From an uncultured Erythrobacter sp. (GTDB lineage: Bacteria > Pseudomonadota > Alphaproteobacteria > Sphingomonadales > Sphingomonadaceae), in contig CANMOQ010000002.1 in assembly GCA_947499505.1 (NCBI GenBank), positions 434,001 through 498,000 of the forward strand: a DNA stretch of 64,000 nt. The letters are read 5' to 3'. Both the position numbers and the translations under genes were made by a program. Each line of letters begins with the position of its first letter. Position 1 is the first letter of the stretch. Below, one piece after another: positions 9,264-17,499 of the stretch. The notes under the pieces are model-generated. The model ran no database searches, was not told the DNA's origin, and saw nothing but the letters and a program-made list of their open reading frames with translations.

Positions 9264-9281
9264 GGTTAATAGGTAGTAACC
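9264..9281. promoter_or_regulatory. Small inverted repeat upstream of the hypothetical operon
   Basis: GGTTA (9264-9268) and TAACC (9277-9281) form a 5-bp inverted repeat with 8-bp spacer, and TAGGTA occurs twice nearby as a direct repeat. The position fits a repressor site. The arms are short, so chance is a real alternative. Confidence 0.25.
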
Positions 9282-9354
9282 TGTAGGTAAAATTTGTTGA
9301 TTTTGGTGCTTTGTTCTTTGGGACCATAGGCACGCTAAACCAAATCGGCGGTTC

Positions 9355-10347
9355 TTAGATCAATCCAGCCAAAGGTGAGCTGGGATCAGCATACTTACGC
9401 CGTCCCATGCGGCCTGCCAGATAGGCCTCGCGCCCGGCCTCCACCGCCAGCTTCATGGCGCGCGCCATGCGGATCGGATCTTTCGCCTCAGCAATCGCAG
9501 TGTTCATCAGCACCCCGTCACAGCCGAGCTCCATCGCCACCGCCGCATCAGACGCTGTACCAACCCCGGCATCGACCAGCACCGGCACACTCGCGCCTTC
9601 AACAATCAGACGAATAGTGACCTGGTTTTGAATGCCGAGGCCAGAGCCAATCGGCGCGCCGAGCGGCATGATCGCCACCGCGCCCGCTTCTTCCAATTGC
9701 TTGGCCGCAATCGGATCATCAACGCAGTAAACCATCGGGTGAAAGCCTTCTTTGGCCAGCACTTCAGTGGCCTTCAGAGTCTCGCGCATATCAGGGTAAA
9801 GCGTGCGCGCTTCACCCAGGACCTCCAGCTTCACCAGATCCCAGCCACCCGCCTCGCGCGCCAGGCGCAGCGTGCGGATCGCGTCGTCTGCGGTGAAGCA
9901 GCCTGCGGTGTTGGGGAGATAGGTGGTGACCTTTGGGTCGATAAAATCGGTCAGCATCGGCGCTTTTGGATCACTCACATTGACCCGGCGCACAGCAACC
10001 GTGACAATTTCCGCTCCGCTCGCCTGCAAGGCATCGGCGTTCTGCTGAAAGTCCTTGTATTTGCCCGTGCCAACAATCAGCCGCGAATTGAAGGTCCGGC
10101 CCGCCACGCTCCAGCTGTCATCGCCAGAGGTGCTTTGCTCACCACCGCCCACGAAATGCACAATTTCCAATGTGTCCCCATCGGCCAACGCCGCTTGCTC
10201 AAGGGTTGAGCGCGGCACGATTTCGCCATTGCGCTCCACAGCCACTTTTTCAGGCAAGAGCTCCAATTCGCGCACCAGGGTGGCGATTGTGTCGGCGCTG
10301 GTCTGGCGGGTGTCACCATTGAGGGTGATGCTTTTTTGTGCAGTCAT
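9355..10347 (-). CDS. thiG: Fused sulfur carrier ThiS / thiazole synthase ThiG
   Basis: 330 residues. Residues 1-69 are a ubiquitin-like ThiS domain ending VHFVGGG; residues ~79-330 are the ThiG TIM barrel, with the Schiff-base lysine at K173 (DLVKLEVLG) and the phosphate-binding [12 protein letters not shown]. ThiG makes the thiazole phosphate of thiamin from DXP, dehydroglycine and ThiS-thiocarboxylate. In the fusion the ThiS Gly-Gly is not C-terminal but is followed by EQSTSGDDS. Such bifunctional proteins are known. The start at 10347 follows the ThiS alignment. No thiamin riboswitch is visible upstream. Confidence 0.9.
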   Translation of the reverse strand: MTAQKSITLNGDTRQTSADTIATLVRELELLPEKVAVERNGEIVPRSTLEQAALADGDTLEIVHFVGGGEQSTSGDDSWSVAGRTFNSRLIVGTGKYKDFQQNADALQASGAEIVTVAVRRVNVSDPKAPMLTDFIDPKVTTYLPNTAGCFTADDAIRTLRLAREAGGWDLVKLEVLGEARTLYPDMRETLKATEVLAKEGFHPMVYCVDDPIAAKQLEEAGAVAIMPLGAPIGSGLGIQNQVTIRLIVEGASVPVLVDAGVGTASDAAVAMELGCDGVLMNTAIAEAKDPIRMARAMKLAVEAGREAYLAGRMGRRKYADPSSPLAGLI

Positions 10348-10468
10348 GCGCGCCGAGATAATCGCATCGCCGCGCGGCGCAAGCATAAGCGCAAACTGGA
10401 TCGTTGACGATGCAGTTGGCGAACGTGAATTTATAGAGAAATCAGCGTATTAATGCGCCGCTGCTCAA

Positions 10469-10840
10469 TTAGTGAGCATGCCGCAAATTCAGCACATGGC
10501 CGCAGGTCACGAGCGAAACGCCGATAATCGTCAACACCGCTTCTTGAATGCCGTGCGGCACAGCCAGAGCGCCGCCCATGAATGTAAGACCCGTCATAGC
10601 GACGGCAAAGGGTGCGGCTTGGCGGTGCTTAAGCGCGCCCCAACCAATTGCTACAGCCGCGACGATCAGAGCGATCGCGAGGCCAAAACGGTGAAGCTCA
10701 GGTGCAAGCAAGAATTGTCCGCCTACACCTAGCCCCGACACGATCAGGATCGTTGCGACGCAATGCAGCGCGCACAGGCCCGAGAGCCAAATGCCGGCCC
10801 GGTCAAACCGGCCGCGAATCGAGGTGTTTGTGTCGTTCAT
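10469..10840 (-). CDS. MerC domain membrane protein
   Basis: 123 residues with about four membrane segments. The first one contains the LCALHC cysteine pair that defines the MerC family of inner-membrane metal carriers; a His-rich end (LRHAH) follows. MerC proteins were first described in mercury resistance, but in genomes without a mer operon, as here, they often associate with Fur/Zur regulators. A Zur-like box 19-37 bp upstream supports a role in zinc rather than mercury handling; that is inference. thiSG follows on the same strand after 121 bp. Confidence 0.85.
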   Translation of the reverse strand: MNDTNTSIRGRFDRAGIWLSGLCALHCVATILIVSGLGVGGQFLLAPELHRFGLAIALIVAAVAIGWGALKHRQAAPFAVAMTGLTFMGGALAVPHGIQEAVLTIIGVSLVTCGHVLNLRHAH

Positions 10841-10858
10841 GAGCAGCTGGCAGCTATG

Positions 10859-10877
10859 TATGTAACATTATACCATT
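10859..10877 (-). promoter_or_regulatory. Zur/Fur-like box upstream of merC
   Basis: The minus strand reads AATGGTATAATGTTACATA. It matches the palindromic Zur-type pattern AATGTTATAATATAACATT at 15 of 19 positions by eye. It lies 19-37 bp before the merC start codon, overlapping the expected promoter. No Fur-family gene is within the window. Confidence 0.5.
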
Positions 10878-11011
10878 CTGCAAGCACAACCTCGGACAAG
10901 AGCTCCACATGATCTTCAAGAACGGCGCTGCTCTAATTGCAACGCGCGCAAGGTCATTTGCGATCTACAGGCTTGCACTTCGCCGCCTCGCGGGACAGTT
11001 AGGCGCTCGAA

Positions 11012-12091
11012 ATGGCATCCTCGCTTCATCCTGCGTCATCCGGAGTGACGCCCACCGCTGTGCTCGGTCGCCCGCTCGCGCTTGTCCGCTGGCTGATGGT
11101 CGTTGCTGCGATGGTGGTGATCATCGTGATGGTCGGGGGGATTACGCGCCTTACAGAAAGCGGTCTCTCGATCACCCAATGGGATTTGGTTTCCGGCGTG
11201 CTCCCACCGCTAAGCGAAGAGGCGTGGCAGGCAGAGTTCGATCTCTACCGGCAGACAGGTGAATACCGCTTTGAGAGCGGCCCTGCTGGAATGGATTTGG
11301 AGGCTTTCAAATTCATCTATTTCTGGGAGTGGTTCCACCGCAACCTCGGACGGTTGATTGGGCTGGCATTTGCGCTCCCACTCGCATGGTATTGGATCAA
11401 GGGGGCGATCCCCACCGGCTATAAGGGCCGCCTGTTCGCGCTGCTTTCCTTGATCGGATTTCAAGGGGCGCTCGGGTGGTACATGGTGTCCTCTGGCGTG
11501 GGCACAGACTTGACCGATGTAAGCCATTTTCGCCTCTCAGCCCATTTGCTCACCGCCTTCTTCTTGCTGGGCGGGTTAGTGTGGACGGCGCTTGATCTCA
11601 GAGCTTTGGCGCGCGACCCGCAGGCAAGGCCCGCTCCGCTGACCGGCCCAGCGATGATTGTTGCAGGTATATTGTTTGTGCAGTTGCTGCTCGGCGCATG
11701 GGTTGCGGGGCTCAATGCTGGGCACGCCGCCTATGATTGGCCGCTGATGAATGGGAAGCTCGTTCCTGAGGTCAATTTCTCGCAAGGCGTGCTCTGGACG
11801 CTGACCCATGATCCGTTCTTGCTGCATTGGCTCCACCGCTGGTGGGCCTGGATAGCCGTCGCAGCGCTGGTTTGGATCGCTCGGCGCGTGCGGAAGACGC
11901 ACCGTATGGCATCTATCGCGGTACACAGCGCATTCGGCGTCATGGTGCTGCTAGGCATTGCCACTGTACTCAGCGAGGTTTCGCTATGGATAGCGGTCGC
12001 CCACCAGCTGACCGGAGCCTTGCTGGTCGCCAGTCTTGCCTGGGCTATGCACAGCGACGGGCGGAATGCGCTGGAAGCTGCGCGGGCATAG
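11012..12091 (+). CDS. ctaA: Haem A synthase (COX15/CtaA)
   Basis: 359 residues with eight predicted membrane segments. It starts with RWLMVVAAMVVIIVMVGGITRLTESGLSI; the sequences GGITRLTESGLS and EWFHRNLGR carry a conserved haem-ligand region, and further His residues appear in VSHFRLSAHL, HWLHRWWAW and VAHQLTGALL. CtaA oxidises haem O to haem A for aa3-type cytochrome oxidases. About 25 residues precede the first helix. Single gene here: merC is divergent and the cutA remnant follows 126 bp later. Confidence 0.93.
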   Translation: MASSLHPASSGVTPTAVLGRPLALVRWLMVVAAMVVIIVMVGGITRLTESGLSITQWDLVSGVLPPLSEEAWQAEFDLYRQTGEYRFESGPAGMDLEAFKFIYFWEWFHRNLGRLIGLAFALPLAWYWIKGAIPTGYKGRLFALLSLIGFQGALGWYMVSSGVGTDLTDVSHFRLSAHLLTAFFLLGGLVWTALDLRALARDPQARPAPLTGPAMIVAGILFVQLLLGAWVAGLNAGHAAYDWPLMNGKLVPEVNFSQGVLWTLTHDPFLLHWLHRWWAWIAVAALVWIARRVRKTHRMASIAVHSAFGVMVLLGIATVLSEVSLWIAVAHQLTGALLVASLAWAMHSDGRNALEAARA

Positions 12092-12217
12092 CGCCCGAAA
12101 TTGCGCTACACTGGGTAAACGACTGACCCAGAGACCAATGCCAATGCCGACTGCTCATCCGCCCTCATATGGTGCCCATTTCCCGATCGCGAGACGGCGC
12201 GGGTTGCGGCGAGCATA

Positions 12218-12469
12218 TTGCTAGAAGAGGAGTTGATTGGCTGCGTAAATGTGATCGGCGGGATCGAATCAATCTTCAAATGGCAAGACAAAGTCGAGAC
12301 CAACGCTGAAGTAGCAGTGTTGCTAAAGACACGCAGCGGTTTGCTCAATCGCGCTATTAAGCGCCTAGTCGTATTGCATCCCTACGATAGCCCGGCAATA
12401 CTTGGCTGGAACTGTGACGCGGCCCACGAAACAACAGAAACATGGCTGGCCGCGCTTAGGCCGCGTTAG
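12218..12469 (+). CDS. cutA: Divalent-cation tolerance protein CutA, 5' end disrupted
   Basis: The frame encodes a clear CutA body: EEELIGCVNVIGGIESIF, WQDKVETNAEVAVLLKTR, LHPYDSP. CutA forms small trimers and binds divalent metals. The nearest usable start in frame is the TTG at 12218, giving 83 residues instead of about 105. Upstream the same frame still reads SALIWCPFPDRETARVAASI at 12158-12217, the normal first strand and helix, but contains no start codon before a stop at 12116. ATG codons at 12138 and 12144 are in another frame; one missing base near 12156 would join them. Either a frameshift, an assembly error or a truncated gene. Confidence 0.6.
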   Translation: MLEEELIGCVNVIGGIESIFKWQDKVETNAEVAVLLKTRSGLLNRAIKRLVVLHPYDSPAILGWNCDAAHETTETWLAALRPR

Positions 12470-12490
12470 GAAAACTTGAGGTAAGGGGTC

Positions 12491-13213
12491 ATGACTAAAT
12501 TCACTCGCCGGGCCGCTATCGGCTCGGCGCTTGGAGCATTTGTAGTGGGGGCGTCCGCGTTTCGCGTGCCGGCAATGGCGGCGGAGCGCTTGACGGTCCC
12601 AGAAAACTCTATGCAGCTCAGGCGGCGGATCGAACGAGAGCTGCGCGATGGCCGAATGCTCACCGTGACCCGCGAATGGCAGGTGGACTTTGCAACCCAA
12701 GGCCGCGGCATTGTAATCAATGGTCAGCAAGTTCTCGCCAAGGTCGACGCGCCTCAGCAGCTCGCTCGGCTTGCCGCGATCGAAGAAGCGCGCTCAACCG
12801 ACAGCATGTTTCCCATTATGCTGGGCGAACATGGGGAAATCCTCGCAGCTGGCATCTCGACCAAGCAGGAAGACCTGGCTGCCGCAATTAGAGAAGCCGA
12901 GGCTATGATCAATCGGCATAGCAGCTCCGCCACGCAGCGAGCGCAGCGAATGGCGTATCTGGCGCAGTTGCAGCAGGCCGGTGGCACTTTGCTTGAACAA
13001 ATGCCGCGCGATCTGTTCTATCCCAGCGAAGAAGAGGTTCATTCGATAAAGCCAGTCAATCTGCCCGATGGTTCGCGCGGCGAGTTTGAATTCAGCTTTC
13101 TGGCGCGCTGCGCGCCCGGCGAGCGCTGGCTTGCACATGCCGAGCGGCAAATAATCACCCGTGTTGGCGATGATGAGCGCCGCTCCAGCGAGACCTGGGC
13201 ACTGAACGCTTAG
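12491..13213 (+). CDS. Hypothetical exported protein with Tat-like signal
   Basis: 240 residues, preceded by GAGGTAAGGGG. The N-terminus has a twin-arginine-like motif (FTRRAAIGSALGAFVVG) and an AMA cleavage site near residue 31, so the protein is probably periplasmic. The rest has no domain I recognise; it contains a central helical region (DLAAAIREAEAMINRH, RAQRMAYLAQLQQ) and ends with a segment resembling a secreted beta-rich domain (GSRGEFEFSFLARCAPGERW). It starts 21 bp after cutA. Function unknown. Confidence 0.75.
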   Translation: MTKFTRRAAIGSALGAFVVGASAFRVPAMAAERLTVPENSMQLRRRIERELRDGRMLTVTREWQVDFATQGRGIVINGQQVLAKVDAPQQLARLAAIEEARSTDSMFPIMLGEHGEILAAGISTKQEDLAAAIREAEAMINRHSSSATQRAQRMAYLAQLQQAGGTLLEQMPRDLFYPSEEEVHSIKPVNLPDGSRGEFEFSFLARCAPGERWLAHAERQIITRVGDDERRSSETWALNA

Positions 13214-13290
13214 CGTGCGGCCAAGCCCTTCTTAGGTGACGCAAAGTTACGGCGGTATTATTTTACCTCTCTTGAAACGCCCGGTTTTGC

Positions 13291-13319
13291 TTGACTTTGA
13301 GCCGTCTTAACGACAAATC
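13291..13319 (+). promoter_or_regulatory. Candidate promoter of rplM-rpsI
   Basis: TTGACT at 13291-13296 followed after 17 bp by CAAATC, a weak -10. If used it gives a leader of about 125 nt before rplM, long enough for ribosomal-protein feedback control, though I see no defined structure. Confidence 0.35.
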
Positions 13320-13451
13320 GCGCCTCATATCGATGGGAATGCGCTGCAAGGTGCGCCTTTCGATTCGCAGCCGCGGCCCAAGCGCCCGGCTGTTTTGATT
13401 TTTCAGGCCTCTTTTCTCCCGAACGGCGGCCTTTGGTTTAAGGAACAGCCC

Positions 13452-13931
13452 ATGAAGGCGCTCAGCAAGCAGACCCGGTCGATCAAACCGGCCGAGGTCG
13501 ATAAGAAATGGCATATTATTGATGGCGAAGGACTGGTCGTTGGCCGTGTTGCTTCTCTCATTGCCAATATCCTGCGCGGCAAGCACAAGCCGAGCTACAC
13601 CCCACACGTTGACTGCGGCGATCACGTGATCGTCATCAATGCCGACAAGGTGAAATTCACCGGCAATAAGATGGCCAACAAGATCTATTACAAGCACACC
13701 GGCCACCCTGGCGGCATTAAGGAAACGACCCCAAACAAGATTCTGGAAGGTCGATTTCCTGAGCGCGTGCTTGAAAAAGCTGTCGAGCGTATGATCCCGC
13801 GTGGTCCATTGGGCCGTGCGCAAATGCGTGCGCTACACCTCTACAACGGCACCGAGCACCCACATGATGGGCAAAACCCAGCTGTGCTCGACGTGGCATC
13901 CCTGAACCGCAAGAATAAGGTCTCTGCATAA
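13452..13931 (+). CDS. rplM: 50S ribosomal protein L13
   Basis: 159 residues, usual for alphaproteobacteria. Family landmarks are [43 protein letters not shown], and [22 protein letters not shown]. The ATG at 13452 has AGGAA upstream and gives the normal [13 protein letters not shown] start. L13 is an early assembly protein of the large subunit. Its stop overlaps the rpsI start by one base (TAATG), the conserved rplM-rpsI operon. Confidence 0.97.
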   Translation: MKALSKQTRSIKPAEVDKKWHIIDGEGLVVGRVASLIANILRGKHKPSYTPHVDCGDHVIVINADKVKFTGNKMANKIYYKHTGHPGGIKETTPNKILEGRFPERVLEKAVERMIPRGPLGRAQMRALHLYNGTEHPHDGQNPAVLDVASLNRKNKVSA

Positions 13932-14512
13932 TGGCCGACGAAAAGAACACCGAAACCGAAACCGCGCCAGAAGTTGCGACTGAAACGCCAGCAACGGAAA
14001 CCGCGACGGAAACCGTGTCTGATCTTGCAGATCTTAAAGACATTGCTGGCGATGCACCTGCAGCGGATGCTGCGGAAATCGCTCAAAACCCGGCTGCTCC
14101 TCTGCGTGAGCAAGAGCTCGACCAGTATGGCCGCGCTTATGCCACTGGTCGCCGTAAGGATGCGGTTGCCCGCGTTTGGCTAAAGCCTGGCACGGGCAAG
14201 GTAACGATCAATGGCCGCGAGCAGGAAGTGTATTTTGCGCGCCCGACTTTGCGTCTGATCATCAACCAGCCGTTCTCGATCACTGAGCGTGAAGGCCAGT
14301 ATGACATTGTTGCTACCGTTCGCGGCGGCGGCCTGTCCGGCCAAGCTGGCGCGGTGAAGCACGGCATCAGTCAGGCTTTGACGAAATATGAGCCTGCGCT
14401 GCGTTCTACCGTGAAAGCTGCTGGCTTCCTCACCCGCGATAGCCGTGTGGTTGAGCGTAAGAAGTATGGCCGCGCGAAAGCCCGCCGGAGCTTCCAGTTC
14501 TCGAAACGCTAA
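13931..14512 (+). CDS. rpsI: 30S ribosomal protein S9 with acidic N-terminal extension
   Basis: 193 residues. The conserved S9 core begins at about residue 66 ([22 protein letters not shown]) and ends in the basic RRSFQFSKR tail that reaches the P-site tRNA. The first 65 residues are an added low-complexity segment rich in Glu, Thr and Ala, with no equivalent in the 130-residue E. coli protein. No alternative start exists closer to the core that has a better context, and the one-base overlap with rplM supports the long form. Confidence 0.95.
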   Translation: MADEKNTETETAPEVATETPATETATETVSDLADLKDIAGDAPAADAAEIAQNPAAPLREQELDQYGRAYATGRRKDAVARVWLKPGTGKVTINGREQEVYFARPTLRLIINQPFSITEREGQYDIVATVRGGGLSGQAGAVKHGISQALTKYEPALRSTVKAAGFLTRDSRVVERKKYGRAKARRSFQFSKR

Positions 14513-14540
14513 TCGCGTTCACTGCGAATCAAACACGAGA

Positions 14541-14577
14541 AGGGCGGCTCTCCGATGGGAAGGCCGCCCTTTCTCTT
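14541..14577 (+). terminator. Rho-independent terminator of rplM-rpsI
   Basis: AGGGCGGC (14541-14548) pairs with GCCGCCCT (14563-14570), with a partly paired inner loop, followed by TTTCTCTTT. It lies 29 bp after the rpsI stop. The stem shares its AGGGCGGCTCTC arm with the terminator at 3215-3243. Confidence 0.8.
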
Positions 14578-14638
14578 TGTGCTGTATGAAGCCTGTTCAG
14601 ACCGCGATCTTGTCCGACCGCCGCCAGTCAGCAATCAC

Positions 14639-14839
14639 TTATTCGGGTTGCAGCAGCGTCATCGCCCAGGCCAGACCGGTGCCAGCCAGGAACAGTGGCC
14701 AAGACCACATTACCGCGTAGTCGCCCATGCGCATATTGTGGATCGCCAGAAAGCCCCCACTAGACCCTTGTGAGCCAATCACCAGCGCCACAACATATGT
14801 CAGCACGCCGCCCAAAATCATCGCTTTGATAGCATTCAT
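14639..14839 (-). CDS. Small hypothetical membrane protein
   Basis: 66 residues with two hydrophobic helices (ILGGVLTYVVALVIG and SWPLFLAGTGLAWAMTLL) joined by a short polar loop. The start at 14839 has GAGGAG at a proper distance; a GTG three codons earlier overlaps that site and is unlikely. No family recognised. It is convergent with rpsI and stands alone. Confidence 0.6.
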   Translation of the reverse strand: MNAIKAMILGGVLTYVVALVIGSQGSSGGFLAIHNMRMGDYAVMWSWPLFLAGTGLAWAMTLLQPE

Positions 14840-14971
14840 GACCAACACTCCTCTGCTAAATCACATACAATCCATAATGCCGCAAATCTGCGGTTCGGCG
14901 AGGGATTAGCGAGATATGCCTAACATCTGGTTTCCAACGCTTTCATCGGCAAAGCCAAGCGCAGCGCTCAG

Positions 14972-15727
14972 TTAGGCCGCTGGAGGTTCGCCGACCACGC
15001 GCAATTCAACCGTAATTGCTCTGCCCGGCTTGCATTCAATCACCTGATAGCATGGGGGTGCCCCGTGACGCAGGCGGGTCGAGAGCGTGCCAATACCGAT
15101 CATCCGCATCGAATGCCCACCGCGAGAGCGGACCTCATCAAACGGCGTGTGCACATGCCCCGATATCACGGCATCGGCACCTGCAGAAGCGATTGCTGCA
15201 AACGCCTCATCTCCACCGATAGTCGGATTAGCGCCTGCACCCTCTGGCCCAAGCAGGGGATGGTGACACATGACAATCTTTGTGCGCGGATCGCCTCTCA
15301 ATTCTTCGAGCTGCGCCACAGTGCGGGCCAAAGGCGGCTTGCGCACGAGACCATCCGACCAAGGAAATCGCGGCTGCGCGCGCACGGTGGATACAAGAGG
15401 GACCAGCACAACATCATCGGACTTCAGCTGTGCGCCAACCCGATCATTCAGCGCGCGATAGCGGCGATAGGGATCGGTAAAGCGCTCCCACAAATTGTAA
15501 TACGGCATGTCGTGATTGCCGGCTTGCAATATTGTCGGCACGCCAAGCGACCCAAACCACTTCGCCGCATCGGCATATTCGCTGTGCTTGGCCCGCTGGG
15601 TTAAATCGCCGGTGCAAACAACCGCATTGGGGCGCTCTTGTTCTACCGCAGCGGCGACTGCGCTCAGCGCAGCGCGATCCTCAACACCAAAGTGCACATC
15701 GCTGATATGAAAGAGCCGCGTCGCCAT
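14972..15727 (-). CDS. Calcineurin-like metallophosphoesterase
   Basis: 251 residues. All five metallophosphoesterase motifs are present: SDVHFG (start), CTGDLTQ, AGNHD, CHHPL and SGHVHTPF. This pattern is the class III cyclic nucleotide phosphodiesterase/CpdA-like group, which holds two metal ions and hydrolyses phosphate esters. The true substrate cannot be told from motifs. No signal peptide, so cytoplasmic. It precedes the divergent or unrelated small genes and seems monocistronic. Confidence 0.9.
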   Translation of the reverse strand: MATRLFHISDVHFGVEDRAALSAVAAAVEQERPNAVVCTGDLTQRAKHSEYADAAKWFGSLGVPTILQAGNHDMPYYNLWERFTDPYRRYRALNDRVGAQLKSDDVVLVPLVSTVRAQPRFPWSDGLVRKPPLARTVAQLEELRGDPRTKIVMCHHPLLGPEGAGANPTIGGDEAFAAIASAGADAVISGHVHTPFDEVRSRGGHSMRMIGIGTLSTRLRHGAPPCYQVIECKPGRAITVELRVVGEPPAA

Positions 15728-15790
15728 AGTTTAAAGTGACAAGCGGGATTGCGGCAAAAGCGCAAGTCCAATCTGTCTGTGGCCTGCCCC

Positions 15791-16078
15791 TTAGATCTGA
15801 TCCGACAGGATGAGCCAAGCCGCCAGCGCATTAAGCCCGCTATACCCCAGATAGACCCAGACGAGCACAGGCCAGCCATTGGCGGCCAGCATCATTGCGG
15901 CGAGCAAAACCATAAATTCGGTCGCAAGCGTTAGCTTTCCGCCGAGCATATGCACAAACCATGGCATTTGACCGAGCATTGGGTGCCCACTCTTCAGCAC
16001 AGCCTGATGCAAAGCGAAATTTCCCACGCCAAGGGCAAAGATGATGATCACAGGCAGCACGGCGACACTATGGCGCAA
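15791..16078 (-). CDS. Small hypothetical membrane protein
   Basis: 95 residues with three predicted helices (VAVLPVIIIFALGVGNFAL, LATEFMVLLAAMMLAANG, VLVWVYLGYSGLNALAAWLIL). The frame opens with a TTG preceded by GGA; GTG codons at 16060 or 16051 are alternatives that would trim the first helix. No family recognised. It lies 63 bp upstream of the phosphoesterase gene on the same strand and might share its transcript. Confidence 0.6.
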   Translation of the reverse strand: MRHSVAVLPVIIIFALGVGNFALHQAVLKSGHPMLGQMPWFVHMLGGKLTLATEFMVLLAAMMLAANGWPVLVWVYLGYSGLNALAAWLILSDQI

Positions 16079-16286
16079 ACGCTGGTCCGCTGGAAAGGGT
16101 CATTCGTCCGGCAGTTTATCCCATCTGTCTGAAGTGCGCCGCGCCAGTCGAGCGAGATTCTGCGGCCAACGAGCGCCGAATGACCGCTACCCTCCATTCC
16201 CCTATTTCTAATTGTGCAAGGGCGGTCACGGCACCCCATTCGAACCCCCGCTCGAACCGAGCCGCTTCTTGCAAATGGAGGAATTT

Positions 16287-16595
16287 ATGCTGAAAACAGT
16301 TTTGACCACTGCGGCGCTTGGGCTTGCAGTCATATCCACCCCCGCCCTTGCTGGACCCACCGATATTCCGAGCGTTGAAATCGCGATTGCGGATATCAAT
16401 TTCGCGACACCTGAAGGCCAGGCACAGCTGGATCGCCGAGTGAAAAAAGCCGCGCAAACTATTTGCGGACTAGATAGCCGTCGCTCTGGCTCACGTATTC
16501 CGTCGATGGACAGTAAGCGTTGCTATGCCAAGGCGATGAAAAGCGCCGAACAGCAAGTCGCCACCCTAGTGGAAGCGCAACAACGCGGCGGTTGA
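16287..16595 (+). CDS. UrcA family protein
   Basis: 102 residues. A Sec signal peptide (TTAALGLAVISTPALA) is followed by a short mature domain with RRVKKAAQTICG and a second Cys in KRCYAKAM, the two-cysteine pattern of UrcA proteins, which are common in Sphingomonadales and Caulobacter and have no established function. A strong GGAGG at 16277-16281 fixes the start. Probably periplasmic with one disulfide. Monocistronic. Confidence 0.85.
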   Translation: MLKTVLTTAALGLAVISTPALAGPTDIPSVEIAIADINFATPEGQAQLDRRVKKAAQTICGLDSRRSGSRIPSMDSKRCYAKAMKSAEQQVATLVEAQQRGG

Positions 16596-16652
16596 TCCGC
16601 AACACCCACAACAAGACCCCTATGAGCCTGAATTCAGGTCCATAGTTGACGG

Positions 16653-16688
16653 CTCGGACCCTATCCAGTCCCAGGGTTCGAGTCGTCT
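16653..16688 (+). terminator. Possible terminator after urcA gene
   Basis: CTCGGACCCT (16653-16662) pairs with AGGGTTCGAG (16673-16682) with one G-T wobble, and CTTTTC follows a few bases later. The T run is short, so this is tentative. A 12-bp perfect palindrome CCTGAATTCAGG lies just before it at 16627-16638. Confidence 0.35.
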
Positions 16689-16743
16689 TTTCGCGCAAAT
16701 TCGGGGACTGCCACGAGCATGTAAAGAACAGGCAAGGAGCTCC

Positions 16744-17499
16744 TTAGCGCCCCGCCATCCCTTTCACTTTTGAGAGATATGTCCGGCCAATCCGCAAGGC
16801 TTCGCCGTTCTGCAGTTCAGCAGACCAAACACCCAAACCATCATGACGCAAGCCGCGAATGTTATCGCGCCGCAAAATGGTCGAGCGGTGAATGCGGATG
16901 AATTCGTCGGGATCCAGCCGTTTCTCGAGCCCGGCAATGGTTTGCAGCAAAAGGTAAGACTGCGGCGCATCGTCGGTGCCGATGTGGAGCCGAACGTAGT
17001 CACGCTCAGCATCGATCTGATGCACTTCGCTGACCGCGACGCGCAGCAATTCGGAGCGATGCGGAACCCACAGCTCATCAAGCCATTTGCTGGTCTTCTT
17101 GCCCGTCTCGCCGTGGCGCGCAACGGCGCGCTCAATCGCGCGGCCCAATCGGTCAGCCGAAACAGGTTTCAGGACATAATCGATCGCCTCAAGGTCAAAA
17201 GCCTCGACCGCAAAGTCATCATGCGCCGTCACAAAGATGACCGCAGGCGGATTTTTCATTTTGCCAAGCTTCTTGGCAACCCCGAGGCCGTCAAGCTCTG
17301 GCATGGTCATATCGAGCAAAATCAAATCTGGGGTCAGGGCCTCGACCAGCCGCAAGGCCGCAGCTCCATCGCTGGCAGTGCCAACCACATTGATTGATCC
17401 GAGTTCAGCGCAAATCACCTGAATGCGCTCAACCGCAAGAGGCTCATCATCAACAATAAGGGTGCGCAATGCACCGCTGGTTTCTTCGGTGTCAGCCAT
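16744..17499 (-). CDS. LytTR-type DNA-binding response regulator
   Basis: 251 residues. Receiver domain at 1-~125 with acidic pair DDE at 17-19, phospho-acceptor Asp63 (LILLDMTMPELDG), Thr in FVTAHD and Lys in YVLKPV. The C-terminal ~100 residues are a LytTR DNA-binding domain (HQIDAERDYVRLHIG, FIRIHRSTILRRDNI). It overlaps the kinase gene upstream by 8 bp, so the two are a coupled two-component system. LytTR regulators bind direct-repeat targets; none could be assigned here. Confidence 0.92.
   Translation of the reverse strand: MADTEETSGALRTLIVDDEPLAVERIQVICAELGSINVVGTASDGAAALRLVEALTPDLILLDMTMPELDGLGVAKKLGKMKNPPAVIFVTAHDDFAVEAFDLEAIDYVLKPVSADRLGRAIERAVARHGETGKKTSKWLDELWVPHRSELLRVAVSEVHQIDAERDYVRLHIGTDDAPQSYLLLQTIAGLEKRLDPDEFIRIHRSTILRRDNIRGLRHDGLGVWSAELQNGEALRIGRTYLSKVKGMAGR

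Noticed and set aside
10348..10468. Thiamin-pyrophosphate riboswitch before thiSG
   Set aside because: The gap lacks the CUGAGA core and the paired arms of this riboswitch.
13620..13631. GATCACGTGATC palindrome in rplM as a further parS
   Set aside because: It shares only the CACGTG core with the parS sites and lies in codons conserved in L13.
16673..16690. GGTTCGAGTC resembling the T-loop of a tRNA
   Set aside because: No matching 5-bp T-stem, acceptor stem or anticodon arm can be built around it; it fits better as one arm of a hairpin after the urcA gene.
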